A DNA stretch of 64,000 bases. Origin: Coniferiporia sulphurascens. Taxonomy: Eukaryota; Basidiomycota; Agaricomycetes; Hymenochaetales; Hymenochaetaceae. Position 1 is the stretch's first letter. Every line of letters begins with the position of its first letter. The stretch spans positions 682,001 through 746,000 of the forward strand of contig NBBA01000014.1 of assembly GCA_002794785.1 (NCBI GenBank), given 5' to 3'. Shown piece by piece: positions 54,353-64,000 of this stretch. The position numbers and the translations under genes were made by a program. The notes beneath the pieces were generated by a model. The model was not told where the DNA came from. It saw nothing but the letters and a program-made list of their open reading frames with translations, and did no database searches.

Positions 54353-55609
54353 GGGCCGTCAGTTGAACACGCGGACTGCTGTATGCATACCCATCCGAAG
54401 CGGAAGCCTAATAGCGCAGGATTATGGGTGTATACAACAATTCTGTAGTTAACTAGAGGATGCTGTAGTACTCAATCATTAACAATTTTGTTTACATCAA
54501 ATACTGTGAAAGATCCACAGCACGTATAAAACATGGTTAACTTCACACAACTTGAAACTCAGGCGAGTGTCACGGGTTATAGTTCTGAAGGGTGACTACA
54601 AAATCTATTGTTCTTATTTCGGGCTTACTAAGCGTAAGTGCTGAAATTAAATAAAAGTGGTAAATAGTACACAGCTTTAGCTGCGCTATTTATTTGGCTC
54701 GACCGACGCGAATCGAAGGCCCTGCCAGTGTAGCGGGAGGTCGGCCTGTTCATCCGGGGGATTCCGGGGCACACATGCGCTGATGTAAACTAGTGCTGAG
54801 TAAACGGATATTCGTGGGAACTAAGCTCGGGAAGGTCCTATTGGGGGAATCGTTACGGTTAAGTATGGTACCACCATCATTATCCCGGCCGACGGCGGGA
54901 ACCAATTTGCGTACGAGAAATGCAAACCCCCACACAGTCGGAATTTTCGCTTTCTGGCTCTCAAACACAGGACGTGTGTTACTTCCCTGGGCAAAACAAC
55001 CGGCATCTGTACGAATGGATCTTGGCACAAGCTAGGACTTCGAGCTGTTGTGAGGCTTGAATCCGCTCGATCACAAGCTATCCGCCAAATTAGACTCTTT
55101 ACCACTGGTGTGAAATGTACGACAGTAAGCTCCGACTCCGCCAGTTTGGCTTGGTACACACACGTTTTGTCGCCCATGTCCAAGATCTGTGAAGGGTGTG
55201 GACTCCTCAGTCGGTGCGCCGCTAGATGATGCTCGTCTTGAATCATTATGGTTCCATCATGCTCTCTCAACACGAGGTCTTCGCAAACTCTCAGCTCTCA
55301 AATTCAAGGTCCCTATGGTACCTCCTCCCTACATGTCCTAAGCACTTCCCGCACGGAAAGGCGGAGAGGACTTCAACGTTTGGTATCCTCCACAACAATG
55401 TTGTCTCCCGATCTGCATTCCGGCGGTGTTAAACTCTACCCCGTAAAAATTGTCTGTATGCATAATCCCCAAGTCCAACAGACAATGTAAAAGACCGATG
55501 TAAAAGACTCGTCTTGACCGGGTCAATCATCCAATCGCCCTCCAGCTCTGGAGTCCATCCCAATTCATCGAATACTCTAAGGCAACACTAACTCGCACAA
55601 GCCGGAACC
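54353..55609. other. Intergenic between DPBB gene 1 and its pseudogene
   Basis: This stretch of 1.26 kb has open frames on both strands without recognisable motifs. I see no supported gene. Confidence 0.4.
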
Positions 55610-56253
55610 ATGCACTTCTCCCCAGTTTTCAAAACCACCATCTTGTCTGTGGTCCTCTCGCTGACCGTTACCGCAACCCCCGTTGCTCTGAACGGAGGTA
55701 CCATCGGGTTCAGCAGTACAGCGTCCTCCAAGGGTCTCTAAAAGCGCTTCGACAACGACCGCTTTACTGATTATGATATCACAGTCAGCACGTAAGTAGG
55801 AATAGCTCGCTCTTATTGCTTTTTTATACAAATAACTGAATTCCATTCCCCTTTGACTTACAGTATGGCGTGCGGCAAAACCCACTCGAACAGCGACTTT
55901 GTGAGTTCATAATAAGTTTGGTACGTTGACGCCGCCTTTCCAGCACTCATACCTGGATTTGTCGCGCTAAACAGCGACGTGAGCTATTTCAGAGCAATTC
56001 TATCGTATTAAAATTACTTTTAGCAATACGGCTCCGGAGGAGACTGCTTCATGTCAATCACCGTCTCCGCTGAGGGCAAGACGACTAACACACAGATAGT
56101 CGACAAGGTGAGTCGCTAGCGTGACCTGCGAGGTCGCGGTGATGCTGACCCGCGAGCCTATCGCAGTGCACAGGTTGTCCGAATGGGGGACTTGATCTCA
56201 TTAAAGCGAGCCTGAATGTGGGTGTCATTACCGGTTCCTGGAACTTAAACTAA
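55610..56253 (+). pseudogene. DPBB secreted-protein paralogue with premature stop
   Basis: It reads MHFSPVFKTTILSVVLSLTV, a signal peptide, then reaches a TAA at 55739-55741 exactly where the intact gene has Gln before the KR processing site (SSKGL*KRFDND). Downstream exons are still recognisable: MACGKTHSNSDF, GSGGDCFMSITVSAEGKT, NTQIVDK, CTGCPNGGLDLIKA, and a final GSWNLN with TAA at 56251. Apart from the stop, splice sites look usable, so loss may be recent. A sequencing or assembly error cannot be excluded. Confidence 0.75.
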
Positions 56254-57163
56254 GGGACATTGAGTGTAATGTACAATATGTCAGCGGGATGCATAGTGCT
56301 GCCGAACTTACGATTACTGTATGTTCGGATATCCCACAGTAAACGGAGACATAATGTGGCTAATCATTGCTAAAAAAGGCAAGAGAACGAACCTGGAAAC
56401 CCCGATCATGGATGTCGTAGAAACACACTACCTACCCTACCATGCCTGCCTTCGGGCTATTTTTTTCTTTTACAAACCTGCCGAGCTTGTACTACTAATT
56501 GTTTGATGGATTCTGTAACACGTCGTTACCCAAGTCACTTGGCAAGCTACTAATTTGACTCTTTCTTTTACTATTCTGAGACTACGATTGGTAGGCTCGG
56601 GGCTCGGCTGCGAGGCCTATATTACATAATACACATCAATGATCACCGCGCTTCAATCCCGAAGCGATTGAGCCGGATTTTAGCACAGCCCTCGAAACCG
56701 ACGGCGCACCGGAATTCAGTGAGCATCTTTCACTTACTGTTGCCGACATCCTCCATCTATTAATCAGGGGGCGGCACGTTCCACAAGGGTTTCATGAACG
56801 CCCCTTTCTCCTTTTTCGTCGCTTTCTCGCGCATCAAACGCTGAAAACGACAATTTCACGGGCTTCACAGTGTGCTTGCGTCCGCGCATCAATCGACTCA
56901 TTTGTCGTAAACTCCACGGACCCTGGAATATTGAACATACAGTAGATATAGACGCTCGGGGAGTCATCACAGGCATGAATAGCTCCCATTTTTCGTAGCC
57001 GTCGCTTTATGCAGTTCACTCACGAGGGTCCACCAAGGGACGAGAGGGTACAAAAGCCACCCGGAACAGAGCTCTGTTCCCCCAGCAGACCATCTACAGC
57101 TCTCAGCCATCGGTTTGTCACTCAGACTTCCCCCTTTAATCCACTCAATCGCTCTACCTCGAG
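56254..57163. other. Upstream region of LysM gene 2 with a diverged repeat copy
   Basis: About 56640-57000 resembles the tandem repeat units upstream of LysM gene 1 (TTAGCACAGCC and CACCGGAATTCAGTGA landmarks). The proximal promoter (57013-57110) matches that of gene 1 (ACTCACGAGGGTCCACCA). No other gene is visible. Confidence 0.55.
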
Positions 57164-57850
57164 ATGTTGTCCGGCTTATTCGTTGCTGCTGCTGTCTTGT
57201 CGGGACTTTCCATGGGTAAGGTCACCCCCCCCTCCCTCCCTGCCCCGCCTTTCCTTTTCCTTTCATATCATGACCTCATGTCTGACTTCAATACCGTTTA
57301 GCCGCTGCTCAGGAGCCTAACTGTGCTCGTAATTACACCGTGAGATTGGGCGACACATGCGACGCAATCTCGGCGGCGCTCAATGTCTCTACGTACGTCT
57401 CCTAAAAATTCATGTTACTATTTATTTTGAGACTCATAGCACAGTCCCATGAAGGTTCCAACTTGCGCACGTTAACGCAGACAAAATTAACTCCGACTGC
57501 AGCAACCTCGCTCTAGGAGAGGTAATGGTTGTTTCTCTTTCTTTTTCGATTGGCCCGCTAACCACATACCACCACAAGCCCCTCTGTCTTGGTATTACCG
57601 GTCAGGACTGCAGCATTACAACCGTAGTTGCTTCGGGGGACAGCTGTCCCTCCATTGAGAGTGCCGCTGGCATCCCGGCCACGACGCTCTTCAACAACAA
57701 CCCGAATGTCTTCGAGAACTGCACGAACATATACCCCGGCGAGGTAAGGGAGCCCTATGGTCTTTGTCTCGAATTTGTACCGAAGCGTTCTTTGATATTT
57801 GATAGGTTCTATGCACATCCTCCCAAATATTTAACTACACGAGCTCCTAA
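57164..57850 (+). CDS. Secreted protein with two LysM domains, copy 2
   Basis: Start ATG at 57164 with signal peptide MLSGLFVAAAVLSGLSMAAA. LysM 1 is NYTVRLGDTCDAISAALNVS then FQLAHVNADKINSDCSNLAL. LysM 2 is ITTVVASGDSCPSIESAAGI then NNPNVFENCTNIYPGEVLC, ending SSQIFNYTSS with TAA at 57848. The five-exon structure matches copy 1, as does the small last exon after an intron ending TTTGATAG. Cysteines are conserved. Both copies look intact, which implies two expressed LysM-only proteins. Confidence 0.83.
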
Positions 57851-58537
57851 GGTTATGCTATGTCGGAGGGGACCCAGTTATTGGCGATAGGGTCGCGGTC
57901 TTAGTTTTGGGTTTTCTATTTTGAAGTCTTTGGGGTTATATGGTTCATTTGGGGTCTCCTACTAGTAGTAGCTGTGGCGGTCGGACACTGGATAATGAGA
58001 CGCCAAGTCCTGTCATCATTGCGGTTCAGTGCAACAACATTTTTAGATGAAAAATAAAGCTATGTTAAAGGAGAGACTGGCGGTGATTATACAAAGCGTG
58101 AGAGTAATTTGAGAACAAAATCCCGAATTCCGTTAAGTATAAAGTTCTATAGTTGTGCAACAACGCGGGGACTTTTTCCTCCTGGAGCATTTGCTTATTT
58201 AGACTCTCATCTGTGTACCTGTTTCCTATGCGTGTATATCCGTATCCGTATTACACACGACAAAAGCTCCTGCGAGAGCGATTCGCAATATTAATGCATA
58301 CAGACTCACTTAACGGAGGTGCAACATGCCTCCGCAAACAGGGAACGTGCAGTGATCAACTTAAACATGTTATTGTTCCCAGAGAAGATAGAGATTGTCC
58401 TTAAAAAATATCGCGCAAAACAAAGCAAAAATACATGTCGTCGTACAAAAGTGCTTTGCGGACTCCGCCCGTAATGGATCGTAGCATCGTAAAAATTCCG
58501 CGTGGGCAGCCAGTGCAAGCGTCGGGAACCGAAGCAC
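57851..58537. other. Junction between LysM 2 and transporter 2 in block B
   Basis: Homology to block A follows the LysM 3' flank to about 57975 (counterpart about 39980), then breaks, and resumes at about 58165 (counterpart 44690). The U6/ISY1/NOP53 stretch of block A is absent here. Confidence 0.65.
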
Positions 58538-60592
58538 TCACACCTTCGCTGCCGCACGCCTCCCGTCCTGCAACGCCCGTTTCTCCGCACGCAGACGCGC
58601 ACTGCGGCGTACGCCAAAACCATCCGTGAAGATGGCTGTGATCTCCTCGAGCGCGAGGCCGGCGGTCTCGGGGTAGCACGTGATGCAGAAGATCCAGCCA
58701 AGCAAGCAGAGGCCTGCGTAGAAGCCGAACGCGCCGGCGGGCGTGATCTTAGCCATGAGCGAGAGGTACGTCGAGCCGATGAGCAGATTCGCGCCCCAGC
58801 AGACCGCAGTCGCGCAGGACGTGCCGAGCCCGCGCACGGAGAGTGCGAAGAGCTCGCCTTGCTGGTAAGTGTGTAGAGGAAGCGTGGAATTTTTAGTGGG
58901 GAGTAGAAGTGAAGGGGATGTGGGTGTACTACCTGCCATGGTACGTTTCCAAGTCCGGTTGCGTACGAAGCCACAAAGATAATCACTGAGGCAAGCACGG
59001 CGGCAGACCAGGTGTTTGGGTAATTCGTGCCGTCCACCAGTACGTTGTCTGTGCTCCTAGTCAAGTCTATAGAAAATAGTCGTCTGTTGAAAGAAATGGC
59101 GCAAGAAAAATAAATAAGAGACGCACAATGGAACGAAACACTCGCGAGAGTAAGCCCGACGATCATACCCGGCGCAGACCAGACCATGATCCTGCGTCGG
59201 CCAATGATGTCGATGTACTTGAGCGCGACAAGCGTGAAGAGGAAATTCGTGCCTGCGACGATGAGTCCAACAGCGGTCGGCTGGTTGAACCCAATAGCCT
59301 TGAAGAGTGTCGCGGAGTAGTACATGAGAGTGTTAAAGCCGCAAAGCTGTTGAAAAGCCTGTAGACCGCACGCAATGACTGCAAGGAGAATAGGTCGATT
59401 TAATCACGCTGTATTTGCTTTATAAAAGGAGAAATACTCACTCAAAGCACGTCTATTAATGGGGACGAAGACAAGGATCTTCATTCGTTGGAAGAACGTG
59501 GTAGATTTCGTGAGGTTGATACTCTCTTGTACGGCCGCCTGTAAGACTTTGACCTTGAGCTTCAGCTGGTCAGGTGTCGCGTGCGAGTAAATCTTCCGCA
59601 TAACGTCTTCCGCCTCAATCAGCTTCCCCTTCATGATCAAAACACGGGCTGGATGTAATATCGTTAGTATACCTATGGATATTCAAGGCAATGATACGAA
59701 TGACTCAACGCGACTCAGGGAGGAAGAAAAGGAATATGAGCTGTAGGCCAGCAGGGACGCTGCCGAGGCCGACCATCCAGCGCCAGCCGCCGTGCATGTT
59801 CTCAAAGGCCGCACCGATGCCATACGAAATGACCTGGCCGAGCGTGATCATCACGGAGTTGAGCGTGACCATGCGCCCGCGCAGATGCGTCGGCGAGAGC
59901 TCTTGAATGTAAAGCGGCGCGACGCACGACGCGAGGCCGACGCCCAGGCCGACGAGGAAGCGACCGCCAATCTGAAGTCAAGTGCCCAGAATTTCAGTAA
60001 TCTTTGATTTCTGTAATTTGTCTTTTTTGATCGGGGGTTCGTACGGAATATATTTACCATGGCTGAAACTGTGTGGCACAGTGCCTGGCCGACTGCACCA
60101 CCGATGAATATGGCGTCACCGATTCCCAGGACCGCCTTTCTGCCGGTGTAGTCGGACAAAACTCCTGCGGTCAGGCCACCAATGAGCGCGCCAAGTATTG
60201 TAGATGAGGTGATGAGCTCCTACACAGGAGTCAGCATTGGCTTTCAGGTGTAGATCGTCGAAGTACCTTTTGCAATGAAGATAGCTCCGCTGGACCAAGG
60301 TCTGAGTTTATCGTAACAAGAGCGCCGGAAATAACGCCCGTATCATAGCCTGCAAGAGACAATTCCAGCCCTCAAGCAGGAATCACCGGATAACGGAAGA
60401 CATACCAAAAATCAAGCCCGATATAGTGCAGCATGAGACAAGCAGCCAGACAAACCACGTCGTGCGTTCTTCGCCCTCTGCGACGACAGTTAGTTCTGAG
60501 AGCTCGCCACTCGCAATCTCTGAGAAATCAATCTCGATCTTCACGTCTTCGTCAAAGCTATCGCTCTTCTTCAAAGTCGACAGGTGCTCCAT
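58538..60592 (-). CDS. MFS sugar (myo-inositol-type) transporter, copy 2
   Basis: Start ATG at 60592 (MEHLSTLKKSDSFDEDVKIE), stop at 58538. The body is nearly the same as copy 1: [83 protein letters not shown], and the Arg-rich tail ending AAAKV. The N-terminus is shorter than copy 1 (the LPDLELPSA residues are replaced). I see no frame break across the exons I could follow. Its promoter contains a 90-bp tandem duplication. Substrate is inferred as for copy 1. Confidence 0.82.
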
Positions 60593-61348
60593 GTTGTCAG
60601 TGAAAACAGGATAAACTGCCCAGACTCTTTATATGCGCGCGCAGACGGCGGTGTAGGTCATCTGAGTGCTATAAGCCACAAACAGACGGAAATTTTGAAT
60701 GGGATGGAAGTTTTTCTATTTTTTTCTGATAAGCCCGCTCGTGTAGGTCATCTGAGTGCTATAAGTCAGAAACAGACGGAAATTTTGAATGGGTTGGAAG
60801 TTTTTCCATCTTTTCCTGATAAGTTTGTCGAGAAGAGAAACGACAAAAAATAAAGTAGGAGAATAGGCGCAGGAAAGTTTCCCTAAATGGGCTATCTCGC
60901 GCTTCGATACTTCCTTTCGCCAACCAGCATCACAGCGCCGGCATATTCTACTCCGCATTGCAGCCTAGCTAGGAAGGATCTCCAGTATCGAATGGTGCAT
61001 GATATAGTCTCGTGTTCAAATGTTCTTACAATCCCCCATTAGAATCCGAAAGTAGGGTGTTTTCTTGTGCAATCTAGCCACAGGCTGAAACCCCGGTTAT
61101 AACTGGGACCCACGAAAAGCCATTACGTTTTGAGTACGTAATAGCACATGACCGCTTTGGAACTAGTACCTACCGCAAGTGGTAATCGCCAAGCGCTTCC
61201 AAGCTTCGTCACCTTCTGTACTATCTCTAGTGGCTCTAACAGCGCTCTATCCGTTGAAAGCCCCCCCTAGGCCTTGCTTTTCTACCGATGTCTCCCACCG
61301 TCCATCACCACCCGTGGTCGTCAGCGTCGACCTTCTCATCTCTTCAGC
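60593..61348. promoter_or_regulatory. Divergent promoter region of block B
   Basis: This is the homologue of 47144-47864. It carries the 90-bp tandem duplication (60651-60830) and otherwise aligns with block A, including CCTTTCGCCAACCAGCATCA (about 60912). Confidence 0.5.
60651..60830. repeat. 90-bp tandem duplication in the transporter 2 promoter
   Basis: Two adjacent copies start GTGTAGGTCATCTGAG at 60651 and 60741. Block A has the same sequence once (from about 47223). The copies differ at a handful of positions. Confidence 0.85.
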
Positions 61349-62376
61349 ATGTGGTTCTTTACAGCGATCACGAGGATCTTTCGCGGCATAGGTAGCTTTT
61401 TCGGCGGAGTCGGGAGCAACATCGGACTTCAGTTTGTTCCTGCTCAACCTCGTCTCCTTTAAGCGCAAGGTGGGATAGGTCACGCTGAAGGGGAAGCCGG
61501 GGCACGGAGGGTCATAGCCAGAGTTCATTCCTCCGAAGGACACAGATAGCAGGTCGGCGTGCCCCGCACTCAATGCGCTAGCCAACCATGGTAAAGATAA
61601 CGCCTGATGCCTGCTCTTACATGGAAATTACGCTGATCTCCTCTGCTGTGGGTATCTTACCCCGTGACGGACGCAACGTCTCGTACTCGGAGATGACAAA
61701 AGCCGTTCAGGACGTGTACAACTTTTCGCCATCCTTCTGCTATTTCGTGCCCGCTGGCCTGCTCACGAGAGATACCAAGAAAGACACAATAAATCTCATC
61801 GACATCAGCGTCCACAACGGCATCGAACAAGATGCGTCTTTGACCCGTAAGCGCCTATATTCCCTTTATCGACAAGTTCTTCTCATTCATTTACCTTCCC
61901 GCGCGATTAATATCGAAGGCCGCGACACCTTCCACCAGCCCGACCAAATCACGTCCTGATTTAATACTCGTCGAAGCGCTTCTTGCTTCCGCTTCGGGTC
62001 CAAACAACATTCTTACTACAAGCGACCTGTCCATTGTATCAGGCCGCCGCCGCCATGAGGCGCGCAGGGAACAGCTCGTTCACATTGTCGACGTTCTACA
62101 AACTCTTTGGAAGCTCCAAGTAGGCCTTTTTTTGTCTGCATCAGGAGTAGCCATTGATTCTTCACTATTTTCAGCTCATCAACGATGCTGACCATCTTCG
62201 GGGGGCGCGTGGACGACCTGGAAGTCTTCCTCAAAGAGGAGCGTATCCCCGACGGCTGGGAGTCCCGCGTGCTCGACCCATTCGGTCTCACATTTTCGGC
62301 GTTCAACCGGACTGTCTTCCGCGTTGAATTGGGCATCAAAGAGGGTGCGGAATCGAAGAAGAGCCACTCTGAGTAG
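61349..62376 (+). pseudogene. Heme-thiolate peroxidase, disabled copy
   Basis: It aligns along its whole length with the intact gene at 47865-48922. Visible damage: a 14-nt deletion near 61424; TAG at 61476-61478 where the intact copy has CAG; TAG at 61515-61517 where the intact copy has TGG; a 9-nt loss removing Lys-Tyr-Met near 61750; one inserted base near 61947; a 2-nt deletion near 62063. The acid-base motif is EQD instead of EHD. The heme Cys block CPALNALANH remains (about 61560). Multiple independent lesions make a sequencing error unlikely. Confidence 0.9.
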
Positions 62377-63963
62377 GCCCCATGCGCGCAAACGAGCACA
62401 TCCCGAGATCCCTCATATTTCTCGCCTTATGTACTGCGAGGAGAGGCTTAAAAGGGATTAAGCAAACCAGCTCGCCGTCATTTTTGGAGGCTTCGTATTT
62501 TACTGCTTTTCTGGGGGATGGGGGGAAGCAACTCAAGCGGTGCCGACCTAGGGTGGAATTACTGTACCAAGCGGGGTATTCGGATGCAAGACCAATAGAT
62601 TCGGTTGAAAAAAAAGAATGATCATAGCGCTCACTTGCATACGGTACAGTACAATGCACTCCGCAGACAAAATCACCGGTGTACCTCACGTTGCTGACAA
62701 ATGTACGGAATCAGAGTCGGAACTCGGAAAGGATTAACGCCGGGGTTATTTTTCCAACTTTGCAAGCACTGCGGGATCAGCGCTGGGGTTCACTCTAATT
62801 GTGTCTGTGTCTGAATAAAATCCTCCTCTCTACGGCTAAAACTCCCGAAATTTCGAAATGCTCGTACTTCACCGCTGTACTTACCACTGCACCTATTTTC
62901 GTGGAACAAAAGGATATCATTCATCCGGGCGAATTGTCAAGCTACTGACTGGTATAGTGCTGACGCTCTTTGTATGGCTTAATTGTGGCGCACTCACACA
63001 AGAAGAATTTGTACTCAAGGCAAGGAGGCTACTACTGAGAAAGGGCTTGACCTAATTGCGAAGCATGATGACGGTTTCCGACGATATCCGGATCTGATAC
63101 ATCTGCGACTTCCTCTATGTTGACGCGCCGTCAGACGCCGGACTTGGAGACAGCGTCCGTCAAGCGTGCTATAGGATAAATGTTCTTTTAAACCAAAATC
63201 CTCGCAAAGCATCGACTTACGAAAGAAAAACTCTGCAAGACCACCCTTTATACCGGGAGCTTATTACCCTACACCGTTTTCACAAGACTTGGAGTGTCCT
63301 CGTTTGTCTTGAGGTCCGTCAGAATTGGAGTTTCTACCACGAATTGACGTCAGACGCAGCCATCTCCTAATTAACGTGAGACCGCAGTGCGGCTGACTGG
63401 GAAAGTGCGCGGTCCAGTTACATTTTGCGCGCTTTCAGTCGGTCTATTGCCAACATATGTATCAATCACATTCTGATTCCCTGCTTTCACTCATAGCACC
63501 TCTTTTTGGTGCGTTGTTAGGAACCAGGCACCCGAGAAGCTTAAGAGCGCTGGTGGGCTTCCAAAAAGTTACATAGATCACTCTCGCCCTGCTCCCGCAA
63601 CAAAAGTAACATGTTGCGCGGCACATCTGCCTAAGTATGGCCGCGCACACGACTTACTATAACTGCTTTCTTCATGGGAAATTCCGAATAGAATATACTC
63701 ACATATGAGGGCGCAACAAGACTGATGGCTTCTTTTGTCGGCGCTGTCTATTTTTTTCTTGCTCTGCACCCCAAGTAAGAGTGTCCGAGGCATTTTCGAT
63801 TCGGCGAAATCTCCTATTATCCGAGTGACCACAGGAAACGTATAAAAGGCCCATGCAGGTGTCTTGTCTTGTCTAGGTCGCTTTTACAATCGCTACTCAG
63901 CTTTGAGGCTCCTCCCTTGCTCGGCGACCACAGAACCAACACCCCCTTCTCCCAACCGATATC
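62377..63963. other. 3' flank of peroxygenase pseudogene and promoter of DPBB gene 3
   Basis: Homology jumps at about 62523-62530 from 49085 to 52262 of block A, then follows 52262-53666 up to the DPBB start. The TATA box TATAAAAG (63841) is conserved. No gene of its own is seen. Confidence 0.6.
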
Positions 63964-64000
63964 ATGCGTTTCTCCATCGTTCTCAGAGTTGCATTCCTGT
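63964..64000 (+). CDS. DPBB secreted protein, 5' end only (cut by window)
   Basis: The sequence begins MRFSIVLRVAFLS, the signal peptide of the DPBB family, with the same promoter as the gene at 53667. The rest lies beyond the window, so its integrity is unknown. Confidence 0.8.
   Translation, partial: MRFSIVLRVAFL

Noticed and set aside
54653..54780. GC-rich stretch that looked like a tRNA or structured RNA
   Set aside because: No cloverleaf or conserved boxes could be assembled by eye.
54821..55273. 150-codon minus frame in the DPBB spacer
   Set aside because: No ATG-supported start with family similarity; several frames are open here by chance.

Overview
The window is nuclear DNA of a filamentous basidiomycete, most likely a mushroom-forming agaricomycete. 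The evidence is dense genes with many short introns (about 50-75 bp, CTAAC-type branch points), basidiomycete versions of conserved proteins (CAP10-type GT90, steryl-glucosidase-like GH5), and fungal secreted-protein families (unspecific peroxygenase, LysM, double-psi beta-barrel). There are no operons, CRISPR arrays or bacterial features. Gene models below were assembled by eye from reading frames and splice sites.

Left part (1-14961): mostly single-copy housekeeping genes. These are SURF6/Rrp14, an unrecognised serine-rich nuclear-type protein, a Zrg17-like CDF zinc transporter subunit, CLN3/Btn1 (divergent from the next gene), the DEAD-box helicase Dbp4, and the CAAX protease Rce1.

Middle left (14762-26070): a direct segmental duplication of about 4.3 kb. 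The inferred ancestral order was RCE1 3' end, then a glycine-rich-domain protein (DUF1399/GRDP-like), then a GH5 glucosidase. It is now RCE1 (intact), GRDP-A, a GH5 3' fragment fused to an RCE1 3' fragment, GRDP-B, and GH5 (intact). Older relics of another GRDP copy sit in both units.

Centre (26670-44689): carnosine N-methyltransferase, a U6 snRNA gene on the minus strand, an AMSH-type JAMM deubiquitinase sharing a 279-bp divergent promoter with a GT90 glycosyltransferase, a 2OG-Fe(II) oxygenase, a triplicated repeat ahead of a two-LysM secreted protein, a second U6 gene (plus strand), the spliceosome factor Isy1 and the ribosome factor Nop53.

Right part (44690-64000): an accessory region with duplicated genes. 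Block A holds a LysM gene (39175), an inositol-type MFS transporter, an unspecific peroxygenase, a MaoC/hydratase-2 gene and a DPBB secreted protein. Block B repeats LysM, transporter, peroxygenase (now a pseudogene) and DPBB (cut by the window end), and lacks the U6/ISY1/NOP53 stretch and the hydratase stretch. Block A also carries a 1.1-kb insert with a 22-nt poly(T) end and 15-bp flanking direct repeats, which looks like a target-primed retroinsertion.

The housekeeping genes serve ribosome assembly (SURF6, Dbp4, Nop53), splicing (Isy1, U6) and endomembrane or protein processing (Zrg17, CLN3, Rce1, AMSH). The right end looks like a fast-evolving set of secretion and uptake genes.
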